Source of the DNA: Sclerurus mexicanus
Taxonomy: Eukaryota; Chordata; Aves; Passeriformes; Furnariidae
Direction of reading: 5' to 3'
DNA length: 64,000 bases
Assembly (NCBI GenBank): GCA_013396755.1
Contig: VWZF01001855.1
Span: forward strand, 186,001 to 250,000
Made by a program: the position numbers and the translations under genes. The notes beneath the pieces were generated by a model that was not told where the DNA came from, did no database searches, and saw only the letters and a list, made by a program, of their open reading frames with translations. The first letter of the stretch is position 1, and each line of letters opens with the position of its first letter. Positions 39,898-53,254 of the stretch are shown in pieces.

Positions 39898-42548
39898 GTT
39901 TAAACCTTGAAGCCTGCTCCCTACTAGTTAGCAGTACTGTGTCTTTGTTCATTTTGTTTAGAAGTTGTTTTAGCATGCCTTAATGAATGCAGTCCCCAGG
40001 TACTTGTACACATTTTCTCTACCTATCTCAGTAAAAGCTAGATGAGAACAGAACATATAGGAAAAGAAATGTAACACCACTTCTTCTCAAAAGAAACCCA
40101 TTCTTCACACACAGCAGAAAAAGTCATATACAGCAGAAGGCAAAAAATAAACATACTTCCCATTATTTTTAGAGGTGTGTCCAAGAAAACTGCATTCTAC
40201 AAGTTATGTTTTGAGGCCAAAATTTTATTTACTGAAAATATCAACACATAAGAAACAAATCTCCCATGTGTTTTATCAAAAAAAAAAGCAGCAATTTCTA
40301 GGGATTCAACAGATCCCTTCATATCAAGATGAGAACTTTATAGTCTAGTGGGGCTATACATGCACTAGCAATCTATTAGCTACCCACTGTAGTAAAAATA
40401 GGAAAACATGATAAAACTCAAACTTCTCACTAAGTAGTGATGTAATGTAGCCTCATTCCTTCTGAATTTTTCACCATATTTCATATTGCAGTAGCTATTT
40501 TCTTTGTATGTGTCCTTGTGCTCCATAGAGCATCCTTTGTCCCCCATGAGTCCCTACAGCACCTGAATCTTCTTCTAAGGTCATCTACAAATAGTCTTTG
40601 CCCATCTTCATGGACCAGAGACAGCCCCACATCCTGGCTTGTGCAGAGACACATGCTTGCTGACTGTCCAGAGCATGCCCTGACTCTTTTGCTCTGTGCC
40701 TTAGGGGCATGAATAAGGTCACTGTGTCCTGCTCAGCCTGGATTTCTATAGGACAGAAACATCTGAGAGCTTCAGCTTGCACTGAAAATGGCAACTAAAA
40801 GCAGCTCAGTAAGCTGAGACACACTTGCTGCCTGCAGTGCCTCCCACATGATTTCCTTTGCACTCAGCTTTAATCTGACTAGTTTGGGAACACCTGTAGT
40901 CACACTCTTTACTGCAAATGTATCCTTGTAGAGGGCAGCCAGAGATGAAGTTAGAAAATAGACTAGTTTACACATCACCATATCCATTCCAAAAGCAGCA
41001 TTCACAACAGAAGACTGCAGGTAAAGCAGACTAGAGACCTTAGAGTTGGATTAAATATCTCTGCAAAAAAAAATCATCTTTCATGCATGTTTTTGTTTAA
41101 ATTTGTAGCTTGACATGAATGTTTGTGTAGTATGATAGTTGTACATAAAGGGCATATCATACCTGTGATGTGTGTACAACCTCCTGGAACATTTCCTTCT
41201 CTTGAGGTTACACATGCAGAAACACAACACTGAAGAGTCCAAGTCCAATTATCAGGACTGTTAAAGTCACAAAGTTTCCTTCCAGTAGCTTTACTTTTAC
41301 TATTTTTTTCTTCTTTTATACATGATAATAATGGTGCAATGAGCATGCATGGCATGTTGTATGATGGTTATTGATAAATATTGCAACTGTTCTCATTTTG
41401 GGGTCTGTGGTATCAATGAATAGAAAGTTATGTGGGGTTACACTGCATTAGCATTAGAAATATGTTCTAAATATGTAAGGGTGGTACTGTGCTTACTGTA
41501 AAACCACTGATGGCTGCAAAATAAAAGCCCTCCTGTAAGGTAAATAACAGAGGGACTAAGTAATGACCAGATATAAGCAAGAAAAAGTACATTCAGCTGT
41601 GTTTTGAGAAAAGCTAAGGTTGAGGAAGGAAGAAGGCAAGAGAGACCTTCTGAGTCAGGAAGGTACATTCAACCTACAAGGGCTTTCTAAAAGGTGAGAA
41701 GTTCCTGAAGGAGTGAGGAAATGCAGAGGGGGACAGATATCACAAAGGCAGGCTTAAGGAAGATGTCAAACAATACTAGGGTTAGTAACAGTGGTCAGTT
41801 TTTTTCCCAATGGGCTGTCAAAGTCACTGTTCTCAAATGTGATAGATAGGTGCCATCCTGATGCATGTTAAAGACTGAGGAAGTATAAATGAGCAGGTAG
41901 TTAACAACAAAAAACCCCTGAAACAAACAACAGGAACCTTCATTATGTTAATGTAACAAATTATGGTGAATTTTAGTCTTTTAAACATTATGCTGCATTG
42001 CTGTCCAAGGAGATTTTAACCATAACTTAGAAGTTCATGCCTATTAGCTGAAGCTTTTTGGTCTGAAAACTCTGCTACAGTCATTACACAAAAGCTCTTT
42101 CTGCAGATCTCTTGAATTTCTTGGATCCAGCTGACTGAAAACCACAATGAGACCAAAGTTGCTTAAAGCATTTTAATATATCCTTGATCTATTAACCTTT
42201 CTTGACAAAAAATGGATGGAAATTCTGTATAGAAACAGCTTGTGTCCTTCTGTCCTTAAAATCAAAAGAGGCCAGGCTGTTCCTTAAGTTTTAATGTAAA
42301 ATGGTGTATGTCATTGCTCCATCTCAGCTGATTTACCTACTTCTACTACAAGTTCTTTTCTTGAAATAAATAAACCCTTCCATGCAAATATTTCCTTCAA
42401 GAGCTGTGACATACCCCAATATTTATTGCCCATTCAAAATAAACAAGTATTGAAAGCAACTTTTTACATTACTGCAAATATAAACCGAGAACTCAAAATT
42501 ACTTTTCAGATAATAGTAATCTGAAAATCTAGAGAAAATTATATTTTT

Positions 42549-42614
42549 TCTAGAAAATATAATATAATAGAAAGTACAACATTCTGGAATTCTAGAAAAT
42601 ATAAGATTCTGGAA
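42549..42614. repeat. Imperfect AT-rich tandem duplication
   Basis: TCTAGAAAATATAA occurs at 42549-42562 and again at 42591-42604. ATTCTGGAA occurs at 42581-42589 and again at 42606-42614. The paired motifs keep their order, so a local duplication followed by a deletion in the second copy is the simplest reading. Confidence 0.8.
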
Positions 42615-45600
42615 CAAATATAGTCAATAAATCATGATACTCCTGGACAAACAGGTTTGATAGATGACCAGCTAAGTCTTATAGGCCAAGGCTGTACTAA
42701 ATATGTCCTAATAAACATAGGGCAAGGATGTGATGCGGTCAAGCTATGACTGAGTATTGCATCCATACACAGTCTATGCATCATGAGCGTCAAAGTTTTC
42801 TCTATATAAGTAGGGTTTTTTTAACCTGTATTTAAAAAAAATCATGTTCCTAAGAAGAATAGGGAGATTTGTAACAGTCTTGTAAACACTGAGAACCCCC
42901 AGGGAAGTTTTATATTTTTTTTTCACCAAAAACATAATTTCCATAATTATTCAGCAGCTGTGGTAATTTGAAAGACATATTCTGTCCCTATTAATGAATT
43001 ATTGTGGCTTAAATCCAAGCCAACTGCTACTACTTTCCAACATGTTTTTCAGGCCCTTTGACAGCTCTAAATATATTTGAAATACACTTCAATTTTTCAA
43101 ACAATAAGACCATGAGAACCAAGAGTGCTTTGAACAGCAAGACTGATGGGGGATTTCAGCTTTATAACCAAGAGGGACTCTGAAATCTGGCATTGGCTTT
43201 CAAAGACACACTTACCAGCACCTCTGAGCCTGTTACTGGGAATATAAGTAGAAGCATAGCACACCCTCAGACCAACAAGAAACAGGTCATATTTACTTAT
43301 TTACATTGAAACAGAGCAAACCACCAAATTTGACTATTTCCACAGCACTACCAGCCTCAGGCAAACCACAGCTCTGTCAACACAGCAGCTTCCTAACTCT
43401 GCTCTGAGGTTGGCAGATTTGACACCAAGCTTATGGAGAGCAAAACACAGGTCCACAGTTTCTTTTCCATCTATGAGGTTTTAGCCATATAGCTATAGAT
43501 AGAATATGTGGGCATTACCTCGTGCAAATGACAACCTGAAGATCAGAAAGTTGCCTAAAGTAATTTTGAGAGCCACTGGTACAGTGTGACACTTTTGTTT
43601 TTCTAATTAACCATGATGATGCAAGCATAAGACTTTTACAGCCTGGATTAATCTGACCAATTTTAGACTTCAGATTTTAGACTGAACTCTGGGAGAGAGC
43701 TCAGACAAGCTATATCCAACACCTATTTTACTTCATCAATTCTAATAGGAGTCAAGTATGCTCAGCTGAGAACAGACACATGTATTGTCAATGGTTTCAG
43801 CTGGGAATCCAGGAGTTATCTCAAGTCCTGTAATTTCTGTCTAGCTGCATGTCTCAAAAAAGAAAAAAGAAAAAAAAAGGACACCACAGGGGAAAATGAT
43901 ACTAATAAATACCAAAGCAAGGGAATGCATTTGTGAAGGTGAACTGGAACTCACATCTTCAGGGCTCATAACTTACAAGACAACCAGATTCTTCAGATGT
44001 TTCTGTTCTCTTGAAGGAGAAGTCGTGTCTATGATTACACCAAAAAATGCTTTCAATGTCCAGCTGTTTTACACTCCTTATTAAAATTCACCCAGGTACC
44101 ACACATTCCAAAGCACAGGAATACACATTACTATTCATACAAATCTGACTCAAATTGGTGCTAACTCATCCAAGATCAAAATCCATTCCAACAAGAACAA
44201 CCAAAGTGAGTTAAACTTGCAACGTGCTCTTAGTCTGCTGTTTTGACAACTCAAGTATCATTTCAGAATCATGCTGCTTTTCTGCAGAGAGCACGTCTCC
44301 TCATTGAGATTCATTCCCCCATTTCATGGGAAAGATCTGCATGGCCTACCCTACTCTGCCTCCTAAGCAGGCCATTTCAGAAATACGCTGCAGTCATGAC
44401 TGAGTGAGCACTTTCTCATGTTCTGTGGAATAATTCTCAACAACTACTTGTCAAGCAGGGCCAGGTAGTTGAATTTAAGCACTGCAAAGCATTAACAAGT
44501 AAGGAGCTAATATTACAGAACTTACTCAGAGAGCCATCTTTTCTTCACAGCATTCTCCCCTAAAGAAACAAAGCATAAGTTCCTAAAGAACCTTGAATTT
44601 GGAGTACTACACAGGGAATCCCAACCTATCACTGAACGTTTTAGCCACTGAAATAACTCATTGAAGGTGCATCACTGCAGCTTCCACACCAAACTAGAGC
44701 TTCCTGCCTTTTTCCACATTCCCTGAGGAAACTGCTGGAGCTAAGAGGGTGTGTGGAAGGGACAGATAAGACATACCGCTGAGAGACTTAGATATATCTT
44801 ACTCTAGTGTGTAGGTAGCCTCAAGATCACAAAGGTAGACTCCAACTCCTTCAACAACCTCAAAACATCAAACAGAAGGGGGATTTATAGCCTTTTAAAA
44901 ACCCAGTCTTTATTGCCTGAAACCCTACAGCAAGATTGCTTGCCATCTGCCTAAGTAAACTGACCATTTGTCCCTATTAGAGACAGCTGGGCTATTACAG
45001 CAATTAAGGTGGCACAGGCAGGAAGTGACATTTTTGATTTGGGAACAGAGTGTTTGTAGCACTGACAACTTGAAACATGCATAATTATGAAGAGCTGACA
45101 TTCTTAAGTACATAACTAAAACAGGCATTCACCAAACATGAGCCCTTTCAGAAGTTCAAGTTAAAGGAATGTGTTTCCTAGAAGATACCCTTCATTCCTT
45201 TGGAGAGATTTGCACCAAATGAAAGAATTGTGTCTCTGACAATGCAAACCATTCATAGTCACTGGCTAAACTATTACAGCATACACATTTGCCTTTTGAT
45301 ATAGGACATTTGTGAACTAGCAAGAGTAATAAATCTGAATGTTAGCACAGATAATTTTCCAAGTTCTAGGTCAAATGCTATCAAATTTAGCTTATCAGCT
45401 TATTAAGATAAAACAAGCCTTTTTGTCATTAACTTTCTGATTAGTTGCCTGGTTCCAGAAGCTAGGATATAGTAAGTAGGTTCCTTTATTTCCTATAGCA
45501 TGGTGTGAATGCTTAAGGCCCACTGGTTATCCTTATAAATCATACACAGGGATATCACTGCTTGATCCCTTGCTAGAAGAGGAGAATGTGATGGTTTCAG

Positions 45601-46110
45601 CATGTTTAGAACAGACATTCCTAAAATAGCTGATCTGTAATTTTTTCACAGTATAAGGCCTGAGCTTAGTGGTTAGATGTCTTATCTGCAACGATACTGG
45701 TTTTGATCTTGTGAGACTTCAAGCTTTTCAGTGACAGGCTGTTGAGATGGATACTTTGAGAGTTGTGGTATTTGTCTTTCACAGGCAGCAGCCTTCCCTA
45801 GGAGCAAACAGCTCTCTGCCACAGGAAACTGTCCTTCTGTTGGGTGCAGAGTGCAGTATCCACAGGCCTTTGCAACCCTTTGCAGGTTTAACACATGGGG
45901 AAGAAAAAGTTGTGCCATATGGAGAGAGGTAAAAGCGTCACTGTTGTAGAAAGGACTTGAGAGTGCTCGAGAATGGCTGGAAGAGCTCCAATAAATAAAA
46001 TTTAGTCAAACTGTGCCACATCTCAGGTCTCATGCTGTGAGAACTGTAAGGAAGATTAAAAAGAATATGTATGTTCTTTTAATACGTTTCACAATATGTT
46101 CTTATTTTAG

Positions 46111-46184
46111 AGTCTACATACCGTCACCAAGCTACCATTGATGATGAAGTGGTTTCCATGGAGATACTAGATACAGCTGGTCAG
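46111..46184 (+). CDS. RERG: RERG coding exon (part of residue 40 to residue 64)
   Basis: This 74-base exon finishes the split glutamate codon with AG. It then encodes 24 residues, STYRHQATIDDEVVSMEI followed by LDTAGQ. The segment includes the rest of switch I (the STYRHQ stretch, with the threonine equivalent to Ras Thr35) and the G3 motif DTAGQ, whose glutamine corresponds to Ras Gln61 and is needed for GTP hydrolysis. The acceptor is TTATTTTAG ending at 46110 and the donor is GTACGT from 46185. The exon ends on a codon boundary (phase 0), directly after the catalytic glutamine, so the intron splits switch II. The split agrees with the exon before and the exon after, and no stop or indel is present. 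The segment appears identical to the mammalian protein as I remember it. Confidence 0.96.
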
Positions 46185-46904
46185 GTACGTGGGTGTATGT
46201 ACTATTATCCAATACCTTGGCTCGAATAGACAGCAGGAAAGGAGAATGCAGTGGAGGTAGCAGTGTGGTGGGTGGCAGGTGTACTTTACTTCTGGAGACA
46301 GAGATTTGCTTCTAGGCAGAGCTCCCCCCACCATCACCGCCATCAGCTTGCTGCTGGACTCAGCATTCTGGATCCAGACTCTTCCACAAGGGACACTGTG
46401 CTTAGAGTTTTCAAATCCTCAAGAACAAACACATCAAGATTTACTCTGAGATTGAAAGTATTTTGGTTTTGTGCCTTGATTCAGGTCAAACTCAACAACA
46501 AGTCATTAATACACATAAAGTCACAGTCTGTTTCTACAGCCAAGTGATGATGCTTTACAGCCTCAGTCAATAGTTTGCATTAAAGAACAGTTTTGTCATA
46601 GTCAGGTTCCTTTCAAAACACTGCACATGCTCATGCTGCATAGGCCTATGCAGCTTGAGTGCTGGGTATCATTCAGCAGAGATCTCCTTCCAAACACCTC
46701 CTACCAGCCTGCCCATAGGCAGCCCATGGCACCTGGGTACAATAGATCTCCTATGCTATGTGATAAAAGAGGTGAAGTGTATAAAATATAAAGTAAAGCA
46801 TCTGCGCATGGCTTTGTAGGCTTCGTAGGATCAACATCTATCTGGATCTCTGTGTCTTTCTCATAAATCAGACTCCTAAGGCTGGTGTCTGTCTTTTTGA
46901 ACAG
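46185..46904 (+). other. RERG: RERG last intron, 720 bases
   Basis: The donor GTACGT is at 46185 and the acceptor TTTTTGAACAG ends at 46904, after a TGTCTGTC pyrimidine stretch. It is a phase-0 intron between the codons for the DTAGQ glutamine and the following glutamate. Open frames inside it, on either strand, have no family resemblance. Confidence 0.93.
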
Positions 46905-47312
46905 GAGGATGCTATTCAGAAAGAAGGACATGTGCGATGGGGTGAAGGCTTTGTGCTGGTTTATGACATCACAGACAGAGGCAGCTTTGAGGAAATGCTG
47001 CCACTGAAGAACTTGTTGGATGAAGTTAAAAAGCCCAAAAATGTCACCCTGATCTTGGTGGGGAACAAAGCAGACTTGGATCACTCCAGGCAAGTCAGCA
47101 CAGAGGAAGGTGAAAAGCTGGCCACAGAACTAGCATGTGCTTTTTATGAGTGCTCTGCTTGCACAGGAGAGGGCAACATTATGGAGGCCTTCTATGAGCT
47201 CTGTCGTGAGGTACGGCGTCGAAAGATGGTCCAGGGCAAGACTCGGAGACGAAGCTCCACCACCCATGTCAAGCAGGCAATTAATAAGATGCTTACCAAA
47301 ATCAGCAGCTAA
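46905..47312 (+). CDS. RERG: RERG terminal coding exon (residues 65-199 and stop)
   Basis: This exon encodes 135 residues followed by TAA at 47310-47312. With 20 residues expected from the missing first coding exon, the full protein would be 199 residues, the usual length of RERG. It begins with EDAIQKEGHVRWGEGF (rest of switch II). It contains the G4 guanine-specificity motif NKAD at residues 118-121 (bases 47064-47075) and the G5-like ECSAC at residues 146-150. It then has a basic stretch (REVRRRKMVQ, then KTRRRSS) and ends KMLTKISS. There is no CAAX box or other C-terminal cysteine, in agreement with the known lack of prenylation and the cytosolic location of RERG. An ATG-started open frame at 46932 is internal and is not the real start. 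Substitutions against the human protein, from memory, are conservative. The exon is intact and looks functional. Confidence 0.97.
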   Translation, partial: EDAIQKEGHVRWGEGFVLVYDITDRGSFEEMLPLKNLLDEVKKPKNVTLILVGNKADLDHSRQVSTEEGEKLATELACAFYECSACTGEGNIMEAFYELCREVRRRKMVQGKTRRRSSTTHVKQAINKMLTKISS

Positions 47313-49920
47313 AAAGAGCTGTACTAAGCCAGAGAAGAATTTTAGAGCATATTAGCTTGGAGCAGGGATGAGGCAGACAAAGCACATTTAACTGAAAATG
47401 GTCGAAGCTTTGCAAATTAAAAAAAAAAAAAAAAGACAAACACCACCATTTTTTTAATAACACAGAAATGTTCTGTTTTCCTGTTTTGAAATGTATTTAG
47501 TCACACTGCTTCTGGCTAATTTGGGAAAAAAACAAAATCACCAGGGGAAAAAAACACCAAATGAACTCCAAAGAACTAGATGGGGATTGGCACCAACAGA
47601 GTCTTCTGCTTCTACATGGCTAGTCCAATGCCCTGCAAATCAGTAGTGCCTAAACATTATTTCCAGCCAACCAGCTGCTCAGTAGCCATCGACGAGTAAG
47701 ATTCAGCCTTCAGTCCACCAACTACTGTCACAACCAATGTTCTCCAGAACTGAATACATGTAGAGGTACTCTGTTGTATCAGAAAGTTTACCTGACACCT
47801 TTCACCAGCTCTATATTAGCACATTGTGTGCTTTTACTCCAAACTGTCCTTGTTATTTTTGTCAAATCTATGAGTGTTGATGTTCTCAGCAAGGTACACT
47901 AAAATATAGGAAAGGTCAATTTCATGGAGCATTTGGCCAGCAAGACATACATTTCAACAGAGCTCAAGTTCAGTTGCTCTTTCAGATCCTATGAAACTGC
48001 AGAATTCATCAAGAAATAATCAGCTAGTCCAGTGGCATTTCAGCTTTTCCCCCTCAAAGTGCAGCACTGTATTTGGGGAAATGGGAGTATATGTGTTAGG
48101 AAGTCAAACTGAAAAAAACATAAAATGTATTACTATTGATTTAGTTATGGGTAGTTTTTAGCTTTTGTTTGCATTTCTTGTTTCGGGGTCTTTTTTCAGT
48201 TTGAGTAGTTCCTCTTAGTCGATCTTATACCAAAGAAGAACTGAATCCTTGGGAAGGCAAGTATTTAAAGTCTAATGCCCAAATGCAGATCAGATGTGAA
48301 TGGCCTCTGCTGTATCAAAATGTCATAATTTGCAGCTGTTTAAACTTCCAGGTATTGCTTGGAGCCCTTGGGGGTTTAAACCAGCACATTTTTTTTGTGA
48401 CTTTTATCTGGCACATTGAAGTGAAAGTGTATTTTATCTGATTTTGGTGCCTGGGATAAAAGGTGTCCATTTTTTTTTTTTCTTCCTCATGCATCTGATT
48501 TAAGCCAGCTGTCAGAGTTTGCCTCCTGTCTAGTTAGTTTGCTAACAGTATGCTAAAAGATGTAAGAACCGATACTGGAAGATTTTCTTTCAGATTTTGC
48601 TGGTTTCCCACTAGTTGCGTTGCATCCCTTTAGGCAATGTGGTGTGCAGCTCAAACTGTTATCATGTAGAACACACAGCCAAAGGTTGGGATGATAAATG
48701 GGAATATTAGTAGTATTTTCCTTGAAGGAAAAGCCGCCTTGTAGCAACTACTTACAAACTTATTCTCCACTGCTTTGTACTTCATATGATTATTCACCTC
48801 TGTGATGAAGTAACTCCAGAAGGCTATCAAGTACAAATTGTCACAGATGTACGAGAATGAGTATATCTAGTTGGATAACACTTCAGACAGTTATAGGTAT
48901 CCTTAGAGGTGGTGGAACAGGCTGAAGAGTCAGATCTGTATATTCCTGTCAACAGAGAGAAGTTTCAAGTTAGGACTTCTTTCAGAAGTATTTACTTCAA
49001 GGTATATTACCAAAGTAATTTTTTTTAACTCTCTCTTTTACCCAACCAGCATCAAAGAGAATCACAATCAGATGTGTATTTTATTTGTGCTGTTATTTCT
49101 TTCCTCTGTTTCTGTATTGTGGATAGTGAAAACTCATTTCACTCTTCTGGAATCAGTGTCTATATTTTGGTCCTCATGTTCAGATATGTTTCCATAACAA
49201 CTAGACATACTGCAATGGAAACACTACCTTGTGCTTCTAGGCAGGGAGTTCTTGCAATGGGTGATATCGCTGCCTCTGAGATGCACCTGTTAGCAAATTA
49301 TTCAACATATCTCTAACTTTTGTTAAAAAAATAGAGGTTTTGCCATTTTTCAGTCCTATTAGTAACATAGAATCAATACAAGTGTAAAAAAAAGAGCTAA
49401 TGCCTGTTCACAAACCACAAGTCTTTAGCTGAGGGTCTGAACTTGCAGGCAATGTAGTTACATTAGGAGCCAGAATTAGTATTTGCAAGTTGAAGCACTA
49501 AGTTGTTCTGTTATAATTCAAATCAGTGCTGTTGTACAAATCTGAAGTAAACAAAATCCTTACCTGCAATCCTATGACAACATAGTTAATAGGAAAGTCT
49601 TGGTATGCTAAGCAGTTGGTTCATCCCTCTCCTAGAAAACGTCAACAGTTCTTTTATCTGAAAACCTTTCTTGGGGTTCAGAATTAAGCTGTGTTTAAAA
49701 TACAAAAATGTTATAAATTAATCATATTTGTATTAGAACAGTTGAAAGGAAGGAGAGGCTAAGTTATGGCCCTCATACATTCAAAAAATCACAGCAAATT
49801 GTATCTTCCTTTATAATGTCTGTGTGGAGAAATTATAAAATCCTGATGAAAGAAAATATTCCTCTGTGCAAATATCACTTGTTATATAAAGAAGCTGTAA
49901 TAAAAATAGTAACATTCCTT
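47313..49920 (+). other. RERG: RERG 3' untranslated region (end approximate)
   Basis: This is the continuation of the last RERG exon after the TAA. It has no open frame of note, several T- and A-rich stretches (for example at 47418-47434 and 48471-48481) and no splice signals that I trust. The end is set about 16 bases after the first AATAAA found, at 49899-49904. An ATTAAA at 47416-47421 lies only about 100 bases from the stop and runs into an A-tract, so it could also be used. A longer form reaching the AATAAA at 50767 is possible. Confidence 0.5.
49899..49904 (+). terminator. Candidate poly(A) signal of RERG
   Basis: This is the first canonical AATAAA that I found after the RERG stop codon. 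It is inferred to be a cleavage signal from position only. Long AT-rich UTRs contain such hexamers by chance. Confidence 0.4.
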
Positions 49921-50766
49921 CTCAAAGACTGAATTTGGAAACTGCCAAACAAGATAAACACTTGGACGAAAAGGAGGCTGCTATTTTGTGACCTTTCCTC
50001 CTACATAAACACAGATTTCTTTACTCATTAATTTTTTTTCCCTCGGTGTCATGGACTGATTATCAAGCCAATTCTACTATGGTGTATCTGTTTTTACACA
50101 TTGCATAGTATTAAATGCAATCTGATTTTCTGTTGCTCACAATGTTGCAACATATTATTGGCTATGCTATAAACGTGTCATATTTCTACAATGTGCAAAT
50201 TGAGCCCAAAGTTGCCCAAGCATGGTAAAGGCCAAATGCAGCATGAACCCACATTTGGTAGCCTTTCTGCAGCAGATGTCCACAATTTAAATTCTGTTTC
50301 TACAGCTGTTGTTTGTGTATGTATATGACAGATCAAATTTCTCTCCTCTGCCCTCTACCGTTTCTGAGGAGAGAGGTGGGATGGATGATCAACAAAAAGG
50401 GAGAGGAAAAGCGAAATGGATACTTGTTACCTACAACAAGTTGATCATCCTTTATTAAGTTTTTAAATATTTATCTTCAATTGATGAAGAGTTAGTCATA
50501 CCCATGCTGCAAGACCTGGATCAGGACCCAAGACTTCCTTAGAACTTTGAGAATCTTCGTATCTGGGGGTTTGGTGCAACTACAGATGGAAGTGAGGATC
50601 AGCCACTGGGTTTGCACCTGGATCCGGACAAGTTGTCTCCAGCCTGGGAATAGCTGGATCTGGCAGTTTGCTACAAGGCTAGTTGATTTTTATACATATA
50701 ATGATCTGTATGCATTTTTACTTTAAAATTATGAAAGCTTGTGCTTATAGGTAATATATAAGGAAA

Positions 50767-50772
50767 AATAAA
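50767..50772 (+). terminator. Alternative distal poly(A) signal candidate
   Basis: A second canonical AATAAA about 3.5 kb after the stop codon. It could end a longer RERG transcript. There is no direct evidence of use. Confidence 0.3.
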
Positions 50773-53254
50773 AGTAAAAAATAGCACTCACTGTACTGAA
50801 CTTTTACATATTGATCTTCTATTAGATGTCTCCAGAGTGTTGCCTTCCAGCTTTTAAGTGGCCAGTTCCAAAAGTCCTGATTTGGTTTTTAGTTAATCTT
50901 TATCTAAGGAAAATGAATTTTGCCTGAGAAAGCCCTGCAACATTTGGATTATTTTATTTGAACTTATTTGGCTGCTAAGCTTGGAATAGAGAGGTCAAAC
51001 AACATCTACAGTGAGGCACAGATCCAAATGTCCTTGCTAACTGTTTCAAGGCTGATCAAAAAAGTTACGGTGCCAGGGTTATTAAATGACCTCAGTGTAA
51101 CCCATTACCCAAACAGTGTCCTGCAAGCTAAATAATGTGGATCTTGATCCCAAGCTTCCGAAGTAAAATCTTGGGCTAAGTTGTCTGGGAGATTTATGCC
51201 AGTGATTTGGACAGAGCCAACTTTTCACCTGCTTTCCATGTTCCAAGGGTAATGCACTGTTATTCTGAAGAGTATGTAAAGTACATTATATGAATGGTAA
51301 ACAAATCGTACGTAGTGTGAGAGTAATCCACACTCATTTCCCTCCAAACCTGGCCCAACCAAGTAATTCAAACCGTGATCATAAACAGGTGAATAGCTGT
51401 GGGGATATAAGAATGTCACCTTTGGCATAGCACTGCATGAAATCTCAGTGCTGGATCTATGCTGTGATACCTCACCTCACCTTTGTGAAACCTCACAAAA
51501 TTAGGTAAGGCATCCTTCCAGTCACTGTCTATCTCTGGAGCACTACAAAGTAGCCTTGAGTTCTGTCAAACCACACTATAATTTGCTCCAGTCAAAATAG
51601 TGTGTCTTGCAAAATAAGTAGCTGCAGTCATAAAGGCTGTATATAAACAGTGTTTGGGGTTCCTTTTAACTTTCTGTTTAATGGCTCAATACATTTGCAT
51701 ATCTTAAGAAAAAGAAAAATAAGAGGCTTTAATTAGAAAGGGCTTCTTGGGATTTTGATGTATCTGCCTTTATGTTCTGTGAAAAATTAAACATATAATG
51801 AAAATAGTGTCATCTTAGAAACTCTGGTGTTACGCATTTTATTTCTGTTACAGATGCCAGATACTAATTAGCTCAGGGCTATGGAGACACAAAGCAGCAG
51901 CTTGTAGTCCAGTGCATTGCAAGGTTACTAGGAGGTGATAATGATGGCTTGTGTGAGGCCAGTTCAGTCTGGTTTCTGTAAACACAGTTCCACATGAGGA
52001 AAGCTATTAATGCAGCTTGCAGCGGAAAAACACACTTTTAAGTACCTGGGGCAGGACTCCCCTGATTCCAGTGTGGTTATGCATAGGATAGATCAAGCCC
52101 CTGGTCCACAGTCTTGGTAGCCAACATGTAGAGAAAACACTCCAATAACCAATGTCTCTCATCCACTTGAAGGATTCTTCTTTAGTTTGAAATAGACTGG
52201 TAGGAAACAGTGAGGTAAGACTGCACTACTGGCTGTCTAATAAATCAGAGAATTTGATGGGAGTTTGGACTTCTGATGCGTCTCTTTCATCTCCAACTTG
52301 ATTCCACAAAGCAGCATTTGTCTTTTTCTGCTATTGTATTAAAAGAAGTTTTTTTGAGTTTTGTTTGGTTGTTGGTTTGGTGTTTTTTTTTTCAAAAAAA
52401 TTGTAGTCGTCAATAGACTTTGATATCCACAGGTGTTTTATGGGCAAAGAGGGTGTACCGCTTTCCAGAGGTCTCTCTCACAAGAATGAAGTCTTTGCAA
52501 ATGCCTCTGGATATAAATTCTTAACAATGAATTCCCTGAAGAGTTGGGAATATTTTTTTTTCTTAATAAGGGAATGTCTCATAATTATAGTTCAGGCAGT
52601 TCTGTCAAGTACCATAGTCCTAAATTAGACTGAAATATTCTGCATCACTAGGAACAGCTACATCCTACCATGAAATATTAAATGCAGAATAATAACAAAA
52701 AATTTGCAGACAGACCTCAAATTATTTCATTTTTAATTTTGTATACGTGGTATTAAAAATTTACAGAACTTCCTTTCAAAAACCAGCAAGTTCCAGTGAC
52801 TAAGAATATATCAGTAATGTAAAAACGAATGTTTTTTTATCAAATTACTTTGCCAGTACAAATGATTTAACTCCATCCTGCTTCCTCCAGCCTGGTGAAA
52901 GCTGTCATTGCTATAAGGAATATCATGGAGACATTGAATGAACTTTTGACAGGAAAAACTTCAAATAAAAGAACCAATAAATAATTTGAAAGGGACATAA
53001 CCTAAATAAAAGTTGAATTCCTATTTTCCTGAAAAGCAACTGCAAGATTTTATATGCCAACTCTGGTACACAGGTGATCTGACCAAAATAAGTAATCAGA
53101 AGCAGTTGAATATTTTGGATTTCTTTTTGCAAATCTAACTGAAAAAAAAAAAATTCTTCTGCAACAGATGTTAGGTCTGGAATTTGTAATTAATGCCAGG
53201 TTTCTGATAACCAGTTTTCAAAAAATCCAGAAAATTCATTTGAAGCTTCCAGTT
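50773..53254. other. Intergenic DNA after RERG; no gene seen
   Basis: No exon, RNA gene or clear transposon was recognised apart from the T/G-rich tract at 52348-52392. In mammals the gene beyond the 3' end of RERG is PDE6H. I looked for its short conserved protein and did not see it in this window. Confidence 0.55.
52348..52392. repeat. T/G-rich low-complexity tract
   Basis: The + strand is made of T-runs broken by G or GG (GTTTTGTTTGGTTGTTGGTT pattern). This is the reverse-strand equivalent of the A/C-rich tracts elsewhere in the window. Confidence 0.8.

Larger units (their letters stand above)
33105..46110 (+). other. RERG: RERG intron, 13,006 bases; no other gene seen
   Basis: The intron begins with donor GTAGGT and ends with TTATTTTAG at 46110. 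Both flanking exons are phase 1, so the reading frame joins cleanly. No second gene, RNA gene or clear transposon was recognised. Items noted inside are a GC-richer patch with a TATA-like word at about 35690-36010, A/C-rich bits near 39871 and 41905, and a small AT-rich duplication at 42549-42614. Confidence 0.9.

Noticed and set aside
46701..47093. 130-codon - strand frame over the last RERG exon
   Set aside because: It is an antisense shadow of the conserved RERG exon and its 720-base intron.
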